Source: Lachnospiraceae bacterium UBA7143
Lineage (GTDB): Bacteria; Bacillota; Clostridia; Lachnospirales; Lachnospiraceae
Assembly: GCA_002491905.1 (NCBI GenBank)
Contig: DKWV01000011.1
Span: 1 to 64,000, forward strand
Length of the DNA: 64,000 nt
Direction: 5' to 3'
Numbering within the stretch: position 1 is the first letter of the stretch; the number at the start of each line of letters is the position of its first letter. Below are positions 56,801 through 64,000 of this stretch, one piece after another. Made by a program: the position numbers and the translations under genes. The notes beneath the pieces are model-generated. The model worked only from the letters and a program-made list of their open reading frames with translations, was not told the origin of the DNA and ran no database searches.

Positions 56801-59440
56801 ATGAAACCTTATGGTGTAAATGAACTGAGAAGGATGTTCCTTGATTTTTTTGAGAGCAAGGGACATTTGAAGATGAAAAGCTTTTCGCTGGTGCCTCACA
56901 ACGACAACAGTCTGCTTCTGATCAATTCCGGCATGGCGCCGCTTAAGCCTTATTTTACGGGGCAGGAGATTCCGCCGAGACGCCGGGTCACGACATGCCA
57001 GAAGTGCATCCGTACCGGGGATCTGGAGAATGTGGGTAAGACGGCGAGACACGGCACCTTTTTCGAGATGCTGGGCAATTTCTCTTTCGGCGATTATTTT
57101 AAGCATGAGGCCATCGCGTGGAGCTGGGAGTTTTTGACCAAAGTGGTCGGACTTCCCGAGGACAGGCTTTATCCCTCTATCTATGAGGATGACGAGGAGG
57201 CTTTTGAGATCTGGAATAAGGAGATCGGGATTGCTTCGGAGCGGATTTTCCGTTTCGGCAAGGCGGACAATTTCTGGGAACACGGTTCCGGGCCATGCGG
57301 CCCCTGCTCCGAGATTTACTATGACCGGGGTGAGAAGTACGGCTGCGGCAAGCCCGATTGTACCGTAGGCTGCGACTGCGACCGATACATGGAAATCTGG
57401 AACAATGTGTTCACCCAGTTTGACAACGACGGCAAGGGCAATTACACGGAGCTGGAGCAGAAGAATATCGACACTGGAATGGGACTTGAGAGACTGGCTT
57501 CCGTGGTGCAGGACGTGGATTCAATCTTTGATGTGGACACGGTGCTTGCGCTGCGGACCAGGGTGTGTGAGATCGCCGGTGTGGAATATAAGAAGGATTA
57601 TGAAACGGATGTGTCCATCCGCATTATCACGGATCATATCCGCTCCGCGACCTTTATGATTTCGGATGGCATTATGCCCTCCAACGAGGGGAGAGGCTAT
57701 GTGCTCCGCCGGATCATCCGCCGTGCGGCGAGACAGGGCAGGAAGCTTGGTATCAAGGACATGTTCCTCTCTGATCTGGCGGGTACGGTGATTGAGGGTT
57801 CCAGAGACGGCTACCCGGAGCTGGAGGAGAAGAAAGAGTTTATCTTCAATGTGTTAAAGCAGGAGGAGAGCAAATTCAACAAGACCATCGATCAGGGCTT
57901 AAGCATTTTAAATGAGATGGCGGAGGCTGTGACGAAGGCGGGCGGAAAGCAGCTTGGCGGCGCGGATGCCTTTAAACTTTACGATACGTTCGGTTTTCCG
58001 TTGGATCTGACCAGAGAGATTCTGGAAGAAAAGGGCTTTACGGTGGACGAGGAAGGCTTTGCGGCATGTATGCAGGAGCAGAAAGAGAAAGCCAGAGCAG
58101 CCCGCAAGGTGACCAATTACATGGGGGCGGACGTGACGGTTTACGAGTCCATTGACCCCGCCATTACCACGGAGTTTGTGGGCTATGACAATCTGGCATA
58201 CGATTCCCAAATTACGGTGCTCACCACGGAGACAGAGCTTGTGGAGGCTCTGACGGACGGCGAGGTCGGCACGGTGATTGTGGATCAGACACCTTTTTAT
58301 GCCACGATGGGCGGCCAGGAGGGCGATATCGGCGTGATCACCACGGCGGACGGGGAGTTCCGGGTGGAGAATACCATCAAGCTGCTCGGCGGCAAGGTGG
58401 GACATATCGGCAAGGTGACGAAGGGCATGTTTAAAGTGGGCGACACCGTAACCCTGTCCGTAGATACCGCAAGAAGAGGCAATACCTGTAAGAACCACAG
58501 TGCGACGCATCTTTTGCAGAAAGCGCTGCGGGAAGTGCTGGGCAACCATGTGGAGCAGGCAGGTTCCTACCAGGACGGGGAGAGAACCCGTTTCGATTTC
58601 TCCCACTCTGCGGCTATGACGGCGGAGGAACTTAGGAAGGTAGAGCGGATCGTCAATGAGCAGATCGCGGAAAATCTGCCTGTAGAGACAAAGGTGATGA
58701 CCATAGAGGAGGCCAAGCAGTCCGGCGCAATGGCGCTTTTCGGTGAAAAGTACGGGGAGACCGTGCGCGTCGTGGAGATGGGAGATTTCTCCAAGGAGCT
58801 GTGCGGCGGCACCCATGTGAAATCCACCGGCATGATCGGTTCCTTTAAAATCCTGTCGGAGTCCGGTGTGGCGGCCGGCGTGCGCCGTATCGAGGCGGTG
58901 ACGGGCAGCAATGTGACGGCTTACTACCAGAAGCTGGAAGAAGAGCTTAATGCGGCGGCGAAGACGTTAAAGACCAATCCGGCAAACCTGGTGGAGCGGT
59001 GCGAGCATCTGATGGCGGAGATGAAGGCATTACAGAGCGAGAACGAGTCCTTAAAGAGCAAGGCGGCAAGGGATGCGCTGGGCGACGTCATGGATCAGGT
59101 GCAGGAAGTAAAAGGGGTGAAGCTCCTGGCGTCCAAGGTGGCAGGCGTTGACATGAACGGTCTGCGCGAGCTTGGAGACCAGCTCAAGGAAAAGCTCGGC
59201 GAGGGCGTAGTCGTGTTGATTTCCGAGAACGGAGGAAAGGTCAATATGATCGCTATGGCCACCGACGGGGCGATGGGTAAGGGCGCCCATGCGGGCAATC
59301 TGATCAAGGGTATCGCGGCTCTTGTAGGCGGCGGCGGAGGCGGCCGTCCCAACATGGCGCAGGCAGGAGGAAAGAATCCTGCAGGCATCGATGACGCCGT
59401 TGCAGAGAGTGCGAAGGTGCTGGAAGGGCAGATCAGGTAG
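56801..59440 (+). CDS. alaS: Alanyl-tRNA synthetase
   Basis: This 879-residue class II synthetase has a catalytic core starting MKPYGVNELRRMFLDFFESK, the GHGSGPCGPCSEIYYD-like block, and the editing domain with zinc ligands in NHSATHLLQKALREVLGNH and CGGTHVKSTG. The C-terminal Ala/Gly-rich dimerisation domain ends in GGGGGGRPNMAQAGG. Full length for the family. The start follows AAGGAAGGA. Confidence 0.97.
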   Translation: MKPYGVNELRRMFLDFFESKGHLKMKSFSLVPHNDNSLLLINSGMAPLKPYFTGQEIPPRRRVTTCQKCIRTGDLENVGKTARHGTFFEMLGNFSFGDYFKHEAIAWSWEFLTKVVGLPEDRLYPSIYEDDEEAFEIWNKEIGIASERIFRFGKADNFWEHGSGPCGPCSEIYYDRGEKYGCGKPDCTVGCDCDRYMEIWNNVFTQFDNDGKGNYTELEQKNIDTGMGLERLASVVQDVDSIFDVDTVLALRTRVCEIAGVEYKKDYETDVSIRIITDHIRSATFMISDGIMPSNEGRGYVLRRIIRRAARQGRKLGIKDMFLSDLAGTVIEGSRDGYPELEEKKEFIFNVLKQEESKFNKTIDQGLSILNEMAEAVTKAGGKQLGGADAFKLYDTFGFPLDLTREILEEKGFTVDEEGFAACMQEQKEKARAARKVTNYMGADVTVYESIDPAITTEFVGYDNLAYDSQITVLTTETELVEALTDGEVGTVIVDQTPFYATMGGQEGDIGVITTADGEFRVENTIKLLGGKVGHIGKVTKGMFKVGDTVTLSVDTARRGNTCKNHSATHLLQKALREVLGNHVEQAGSYQDGERTRFDFSHSAAMTAEELRKVERIVNEQIAENLPVETKVMTIEEAKQSGAMALFGEKYGETVRVVEMGDFSKELCGGTHVKSTGMIGSFKILSESGVAAGVRRIEAVTGSNVTAYYQKLEEELNAAAKTLKTNPANLVERCEHLMAEMKALQSENESLKSKAARDALGDVMDQVQEVKGVKLLASKVAGVDMNGLRELGDQLKEKLGEGVVVLISENGGKVNMIAMATDGAMGKGAHAGNLIKGIAALVGGGGGGRPNMAQAGGKNPAGIDDAVAESAKVLEGQIR

Positions 59441-59483
59441 CGGGAGTTATAAAACATATGAGAAAGGTTTAAGAAAATCCGGC

Positions 59484-61832
59484 ATGACAGAAAAAGGCAG
59501 CTTTGATAAGAGAATATGGTTTTTCATCATATTTGCGGAGGTGCTTTTTCTGTGTATCGCCGGATTTTTCTATGGGCGGCGCGAGGCGGTGGAAATAAAT
59601 TATCCTCAGGAAGCGCTGATTGACGATTCCGGTGAAGCTGCGTTTTATTTAGACCGGTCTGTGGAGTACCGCTACGTGGCGACGCCTGAATTTGCGCTTC
59701 CCAAAGGCATGTACACGCTGACGGTGCAGTATGAGGGCGCCGGAGATACAAAACTCCGTGTGGTACATCCGGGAAGCCGTTACCACAGCGAGGTCAGCGG
59801 CGATATTCCACTGTCTGGAAGCGGTACGGCTTCCTGCGATTTCCGGGTGGTTTATGGGGACCGGTCCCTGCAGTTGAGAGGACTGCTGTCGGACGATGCG
59901 CAGGAGGGGGACTACCTTTTACTCAGAAACATACATATTGCTTATGCCGACTGCGCCGTGAGAAATTTCCTGTTTCGAATAGCGGTTTTTCTGTTGACCG
60001 TCGACGGAATCCTGCTGGTGGTATGGATGCGGCACCGGGGAGAGCGGTTTTTACCGGCAGGGGCAGACAGGACAGTTCTTCGTGCGCTTGTTCTCCTGGC
60101 CGGTGTCTGCAGTATTCCGCTGGCGGTGGATTATCTGTTTTTAAATTCCCATGATCTCTATTTTCATCTGATGCGTATTGAGGGGCTCCGGGCAGGGCTG
60201 GAAAGCGGCATGTTCCCGGTGCGGATTCAGCCGGGGTGGCTGAACGGCCACGGATATGCGGCTTCCATATTTTATGGGGATTTTTTTCTGTATTTTCCGG
60301 CACTGCTCAGGTATTTTGGCGTGTCGGTCCAGGCGGCATACAAATGTTATGTGGTGATGATCAATATACTTACGGTGGCCATTTCCTATTATTCCTTCAG
60401 CAAAATGAGCCGGCCGAAGACAGGGTTTGTCTGCACGGTGCTGTATTCCCTGAACATATACCGCCTTACCTGTATTTATACGCGGGCGGCGGTGGGCGAG
60501 TATACGGCGATGACTTTTATGCCGCTTGTGCTGTTTGGCCTTTGGAAGCTCTATACGCTGCCGGAGGATACAAACAGGCATAAGGAAAGCTGGATTCCCA
60601 TTACTGCCGGGTGTACGGGAATTTTCCTCTCCCACATGATTTCAACGGAAATTACGGCATTTTTCATTGTCCTGTCCGCGGCGCTTTCGTGGAGAAGAGT
60701 CTTTCGGAAAAAGACGATGCTTGTCATTCTGAAAGCGGTGTCGGCTGTCGTGCTGTTAAATGTCTGGTTTCTGGTCCCCTTTTTGGATTATATGGTGAGC
60801 GGCACCTATGTCATCAATGATGCCGGTAAGTATGGCTCCTACCAGATTGAGAAAACGGGAGCCTTTGCGGCACAGCTTTTTATGGGGAATTTTGAACCGT
60901 TCGGGCATTCTCTTGACGCGGCGGAGGGTGTGGCATCGGAAATGCCCCTGACGGTGGGTCTTGCGCTGATGGCAGTTTTCGCAGTCTGGTTCCTCTTTGG
61001 CACGTATGGAAAGGATGAAAAGGCGGAGCGAAAGACAGAGCTTTTGGCAGTGGTTTTCTCACTCTTAAGTATCTGGATGGCGACCTGTCTCTTTCCCTAT
61101 ACATGGATTGCGGAAAGGATTTCTGTGTTTCAGATGCCCATAGTCAGCATCCAGTATTTGTGGCGCTTCTTCTCGGTGGCGGCCCTGATGCTTTCCTGGC
61201 TGTTGTGCCTGCTTTTATCAAAAGAACGGGTTCCACTGGAAAGAAGGAAGCTGGCGGCAGGCATATTGGCGGGCCTTTCCCTGTGGCAGGGGGTATTTTA
61301 CATGGGACAGTGCCTGCAGGATGCACAGCCATACCGCGTCTATCAGGCCGGAAACATGTCAACCATGAAAGCGCAGAGCGCATCTTCCGAGGAACAGGAG
61401 AGTGTGATGGGCGGTGAATATCTGCCGGTTAACCGCAGCGAACCGTTTTTCCTTTCGGATTATGTGGCGGCTTATTTGGACCGGCCCACGTGCGATGAGG
61501 CGGACATCAATATGGAGGAGTGGGGACGCGAAAACGGCACGGTGACGCTCAGGCTTGAAAACAGGACGGACGAGGTACGGCAGGTGGAGATTCCGATCCT
61601 GTACTACAAGGGCTATCGGGCGACGACAGACAGCGGTGAGGCGGTGCAGATCATCCCCGGGACCTCTTATCGGATTTCGCTTTCCGTTCCGCCGGGATTT
61701 GGCGGCAGCATCCGGGTGGAATTCCGGGAGCCCGTGTACTGGAGAATGGCAGAAATCATATCATTGGCGGCTCTTCTGGGATTTTTAGGGTTTAAATTGG
61801 TTTCCCTGTGGAGAAAACGGGAAAATAGATAA
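59484..61832 (+). CDS. Large polytopic membrane protein, PTPS-related/YfhO-like
   Basis: This 782-residue membrane protein has about 13 hydrophobic segments. An N-terminal span is followed by an extracellular beta domain (about residues 40-150). The HDLYFHLMRIEGLRAGLESG block and FFLYFPALLRYFG are typical of the 6-pyruvoyl-tetrahydropterin-synthase-related membrane family, which resembles GT-C glycosyltransferases of the YfhO type. The C terminus has a beta domain and a final span. ATG 59484 is the first good Met after alaS. It may move or add sugars on the outer surface; unproven. Confidence 0.82.
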   Translation: MTEKGSFDKRIWFFIIFAEVLFLCIAGFFYGRREAVEINYPQEALIDDSGEAAFYLDRSVEYRYVATPEFALPKGMYTLTVQYEGAGDTKLRVVHPGSRYHSEVSGDIPLSGSGTASCDFRVVYGDRSLQLRGLLSDDAQEGDYLLLRNIHIAYADCAVRNFLFRIAVFLLTVDGILLVVWMRHRGERFLPAGADRTVLRALVLLAGVCSIPLAVDYLFLNSHDLYFHLMRIEGLRAGLESGMFPVRIQPGWLNGHGYAASIFYGDFFLYFPALLRYFGVSVQAAYKCYVVMINILTVAISYYSFSKMSRPKTGFVCTVLYSLNIYRLTCIYTRAAVGEYTAMTFMPLVLFGLWKLYTLPEDTNRHKESWIPITAGCTGIFLSHMISTEITAFFIVLSAALSWRRVFRKKTMLVILKAVSAVVLLNVWFLVPFLDYMVSGTYVINDAGKYGSYQIEKTGAFAAQLFMGNFEPFGHSLDAAEGVASEMPLTVGLALMAVFAVWFLFGTYGKDEKAERKTELLAVVFSLLSIWMATCLFPYTWIAERISVFQMPIVSIQYLWRFFSVAALMLSWLLCLLLSKERVPLERRKLAAGILAGLSLWQGVFYMGQCLQDAQPYRVYQAGNMSTMKAQSASSEEQESVMGGEYLPVNRSEPFFLSDYVAAYLDRPTCDEADINMEEWGRENGTVTLRLENRTDEVRQVEIPILYYKGYRATTDSGEAVQIIPGTSYRISLSVPPGFGGSIRVEFREPVYWRMAEIISLAALLGFLGFKLVSLWRKRENR

Positions 61833-61848
61833 AATTTACATTTTTCGA

Positions 61849-61876
61849 TTGACTCATGAATAAAATGTGGTATAAT
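61849..61876 (+). promoter_or_regulatory. Sigma-A promoter of rpsU
   Basis: TTGACT (61849-61854), a 16-base spacer and a perfect TATAAT (61871-61876), with a 75-base leader before the rpsU start. Confidence 0.75.
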
Positions 61877-61951
61877 TTACATTGTGTGAGAACACGCAAA
61901 TAACCCAATCAGTCGAAATACTCTGGGACTGAAGGGAGGTCAGGTGCGGGA

Positions 61952-62128
61952 ATGTCAAACGTAATCGTAAAAGAAAACGAGACTTTGGACAGTGCATTGC
62001 GTCGCTTTAAGAGAAGCTGCGCAAAGGCTGGTATCCAGCAGGAGATTCGTAAGCGCGAGCATTACGAGAAGCCAAGCGTAAGACGTAAGAAAAAGTCCGA
62101 AGCGGCAAGAAAACGCAAATATAACTAA
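61952..62128 (+). CDS. rpsU: 30S ribosomal protein S21
   Basis: This 58-residue basic ribosomal protein begins MSNVIVKENETLDSALRRFK and ends EAARKRKYN. It contains RREHYEKPS-like sequence (KREHYEKPSVRRKKK) typical of S21. It follows GAAGGGAGGT and has its own promoter and terminator. Confidence 0.97.
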   Translation: MSNVIVKENETLDSALRRFKRSCAKAGIQQEIRKREHYEKPSVRRKKKSEAARKRKYN

Positions 62129-62137
62129 ACAGGAAGG

Positions 62138-62169
62138 CAGGCCCGGAGACAGATCCGGGTCTGTTTTTA
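62138..62169 (+). terminator. Rho-independent terminator of rpsU
   Basis: GCCCGGA pairs with TCCGGGT, closely followed by CTGTTTTTA, ten bases after the rpsU stop. Confidence 0.8.
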
Positions 62170-62227
62170 TGCACAGGTCCGTGCAGAAGAAATATGCCGC
62201 TATGGCGGCGCACGGGCCGCTTATGTA

Positions 62228-63766
62228 TCAGTACAGGCCGACGCCGCGTCCCAGCATGAGGATCTTTCTGATCTTTTCCAGCGCTTCCACATAATAGAAG
62301 GTGAAATTGTAATCATAGGGTACAAGAAACAGAAGGATGCATTTGCAGATGGACAGAAAGGCCCAGACAGACAGAATGCAGCTGAATTTTTTCGCTGTTT
62401 TTGGGGAGAGGTTCCTGTAGTAGAGTCCTGTGATGAGAAAACACAACAGACACATGATCCAGTAGACATCCATATGGTACCGTTCCAGCACGGTGGGAGC
62501 CCAGAGAACGTCGGTAAACGCGATAAACAGGGGAATAAGGAACAGGGTCATGATACAGTGAGGCAGGCGGTTCTCACGGATTTCGCCCCGGACGCCCTCT
62601 GAGGCAATTCCGAAAAAAGGCAGGAACAGGATAGGAAAGTTGAGCAGAATGCCGTCAAAAGAGACGAAGGGAAACTGGTCTGACATCGGTGTGTAGCCGA
62701 CAAAAAATTTGCAGATACTGTCAAAGGTTTTCAGCGGCTGAAAGCGGGAAAAGAAACTGCCGTAGCGGCTCTGGTCCGCGATGGTGAGCTGGTAGGCCTG
62801 TCCGAACTCGAAAGGGTTGTCAAAACGGGCATAGTTATACAGCATGAGAAGGGCGCCTATTACGATATAGGGGGATGCGGCGAAAAACAGCTGCTTTCCC
62901 AGCCGGAATGTGAGCTTCCTGTCCTTTAAAAAGACTGCGAGAAGCGGCAGGACGAACAGATTGGCCAGGGCGATGGGAGGCCGGCAGCCGAATGCCAGGG
63001 CGCCGAGCAGGCTGCCGAAAAAGGCATACCGAATGCAGGCGCTGTCCTTTTTGCATACGAATACGGCGCGGATGAAAAAGAAAAAGCTCCAGATTTCCAT
63101 GCAGATGGCGGCGGAAATGGCGGTGCAGTACAGGGCAGGGGCGGAGACGCTGTACCAGACGCTCATGACGGAAAAGGCCGCCGACAGGGAGAGGTACAGG
63201 CCGAGGGAAAGCTTTTTAAAAAAGGTTTTGCCAAGCATGAAGAACAGCGAAAAAACACCGCATATAAACAGGGCGACGAAAATCTGTGTCGCGTGGTAAG
63301 TCGTCAGACTCATGCCTGTGATCAGGCGGTAAGGCAGAAACAGAAGGAAAACAGGGACAACGCCGAAGTACATGTAGTAGTGTCCGTTGTAAAAGGCATG
63401 ATCCCAGTGGACGGATACGTCGTCTGACTCTCTTGCAGCAGGATCGTAAGGATTCTCCATTGTGGACAGCTTTGGGTCGATATCATCATAGTCGATATAT
63501 AGATGCCCCTCTAAAAAGGATTCCGCAATCAGTTCGTACTGGTTCATGTAATCCGGGATTTCCCCGTTGTAAGAGGGGGAAAGGCTCATGGGCAGAATGC
63601 ATAATAGAATGGTCATTGTCAATGTGACGACAGACACAAAGCCTGCCTTTGCGTTCTTCATTTCCATAGAGACCGTGTGCAGGGTGGAACCCGGTCTTAA
63701 GCAGAAGAGAACGGCGAAGAAGACGAACCATATGAAATAACCTGCCAATAAAGTTTTGCTGATCAT
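62228..63766 (-). CDS. Polytopic membrane protein, GT-C glycosyltransferase-like
   Basis: This 512-residue membrane protein has about 11 hydrophobic segments and an extracellular loop near the N terminus with YIDYDDIDPKLSTMENPYDP. HWDHAFYNGHYYMYFGVVPV follows. The Asp-rich first loop and overall layout resemble GT-C fold glycosyltransferases, but I cannot name the family. The start at 63766 follows GAAAGGAAAA; a longer frame begins at 63814. It may act on the same surface polymer as the 59484 product. Confidence 0.78.
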   Translation of the reverse strand: MISKTLLAGYFIWFVFFAVLFCLRPGSTLHTVSMEMKNAKAGFVSVVTLTMTILLCILPMSLSPSYNGEIPDYMNQYELIAESFLEGHLYIDYDDIDPKLSTMENPYDPAARESDDVSVHWDHAFYNGHYYMYFGVVPVFLLFLPYRLITGMSLTTYHATQIFVALFICGVFSLFFMLGKTFFKKLSLGLYLSLSAAFSVMSVWYSVSAPALYCTAISAAICMEIWSFFFFIRAVFVCKKDSACIRYAFFGSLLGALAFGCRPPIALANLFVLPLLAVFLKDRKLTFRLGKQLFFAASPYIVIGALLMLYNYARFDNPFEFGQAYQLTIADQSRYGSFFSRFQPLKTFDSICKFFVGYTPMSDQFPFVSFDGILLNFPILFLPFFGIASEGVRGEIRENRLPHCIMTLFLIPLFIAFTDVLWAPTVLERYHMDVYWIMCLLCFLITGLYYRNLSPKTAKKFSCILSVWAFLSICKCILLFLVPYDYNFTFYYVEALEKIRKILMLGRGVGLY

Positions 63767-63917
63767 GTCTGAATTTTCCTTTCGTCTGACTGGTTGTCCT
63801 GTATAGTATAGCACAGGTGTCTAAATTTGTTTCTTAAAATTATCTCTTTTACGCCGGTATATCCGTTGTCCCACTACAATATGTATAGTACAGAACAAAG
63901 TGTAGGGGTGACTAAAG

Positions 63918-64000
63918 TTGCAGGGAAAGGGAAAGCGGATTATCGTTTGGCTTTTGATGGGAATACTCCTTACGGAGACGCTGTTTCTGAAAATGACTAT
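63918..64000 (+). CDS. 5' end of a gene cut by the window edge
   Basis: A TTG start at 63918 lies behind AGGGGTGA. The first residues are basic and then hydrophobic (GKGKRIIVWLLMGILLTETL), as in a signal peptide or membrane anchor. Only 27 codons are visible, so the product is unknown. The reading frame stays open to the end. Confidence 0.55.
   Translation, partial: MQGKGKRIIVWLLMGILLTETLFLKMT

Noticed and set aside
53814..58407. Further GCCGATAT matches on the minus strand (in recO, glyS and alaS)
   Set aside because: These are inside coding sequence, arise from common codon pairs, and have no gene start downstream on that strand.
57908..58816. Minus-strand open frame of 302 codons inside alaS
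   Set aside because: It is a shadow of a strongly conserved synthetase gene.

Overview
The window looks like chromosome of a Gram-positive gut anaerobe of the Clostridia, most likely Lachnospiraceae. The basis is the gene families present (a tryptophan T-box with a TrpXYZ-type transporter, GH43 arabinanase, a giant 2-hydroxyacyl-CoA dehydratase activase, MetA, DUF4349, a one-chain GlyRS), strong AGGAGG-type ribosome binding sites, and TTGACA/TATAAT promoters with 17-base spacers. Species assignment is inference. No rRNA, tRNA, CRISPR array or complete insertion sequence was seen.

Region 1 (1-9246) is the unusual part. A LytTR response regulator and an AgrC-like GHKL histidine kinase are followed on the same strand by nine small genes of unknown function. 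Four share a core of the form Y-x-AE-x-YS-x-ENP ... G-x-E-x-x-x-x-I ... K-V-x-P ... E-M-x-A. Two others are copies of a protein resembling DUF6033, and several start with M-S-x-N-G-I-G. Seven of these genes are preceded by a copy of a roughly 55-base intergenic element that folds into two hairpins. Substitutions in its stems are compensatory, so it appears to be a conserved RNA structure. A 119-bp direct repeat containing a broken gene copy shows that a gene-plus-element cassette was duplicated or inserted here.

Region 2 (9460-13453) holds a low-molecular-weight tyrosine phosphatase, a coiled-coil protein, an orphan LytTR regulator, a short protein resembling the C-terminal part of the flagellar cap protein FliD, and a basic protein of unknown function. 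Exact GCCGATAT octamers, the -10 element of flagellar sigma-D (sigma-28) promoters, stand upstream of the first LytTR operon, the coiled-coil gene and the FliD-like gene, with TAAA-like -35 elements at 14-15 bases. Together this suggests a motility-linked regulon of small exported or filament-associated proteins. No flagellar core gene is in the window, so the link is an inference.

Region 3 (13459-32622) is mostly metabolic and housekeeping: a ferredoxin-type aldo/keto reductase, a small alarmone synthetase, a secreted arabinanase beside a convergent ArsR-type regulator, a PutP-type sodium/solute symporter, a GH3-family protein with an RsmF-type rRNA methyltransferase, an MBOAT/SGNH acyl-transfer pair, a pseudouridine synthase overlapping NAD-dependent DNA ligase, a membrane-anchored trigger-factor-like isomerase, MetA and a small secreted protein.

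Region 4 (32683-47485) holds the 1431-residue dehydratase activase, an inactive rhomboid-like protein behind a possible attenuator, a degenerate sigma-70-like protein, the tryptophan transporter under a T-box with a UGG specifier, and an XRE regulator/CPBP protease/ABC-2 exporter set. Region 5 (47543-64000) holds YlmH, an M16C peptidase, DUF4349-era-small ORF-recO, a lipoprotein, glyS, alaS, two large polytopic membrane proteins, rpsU and the start of a truncated gene.
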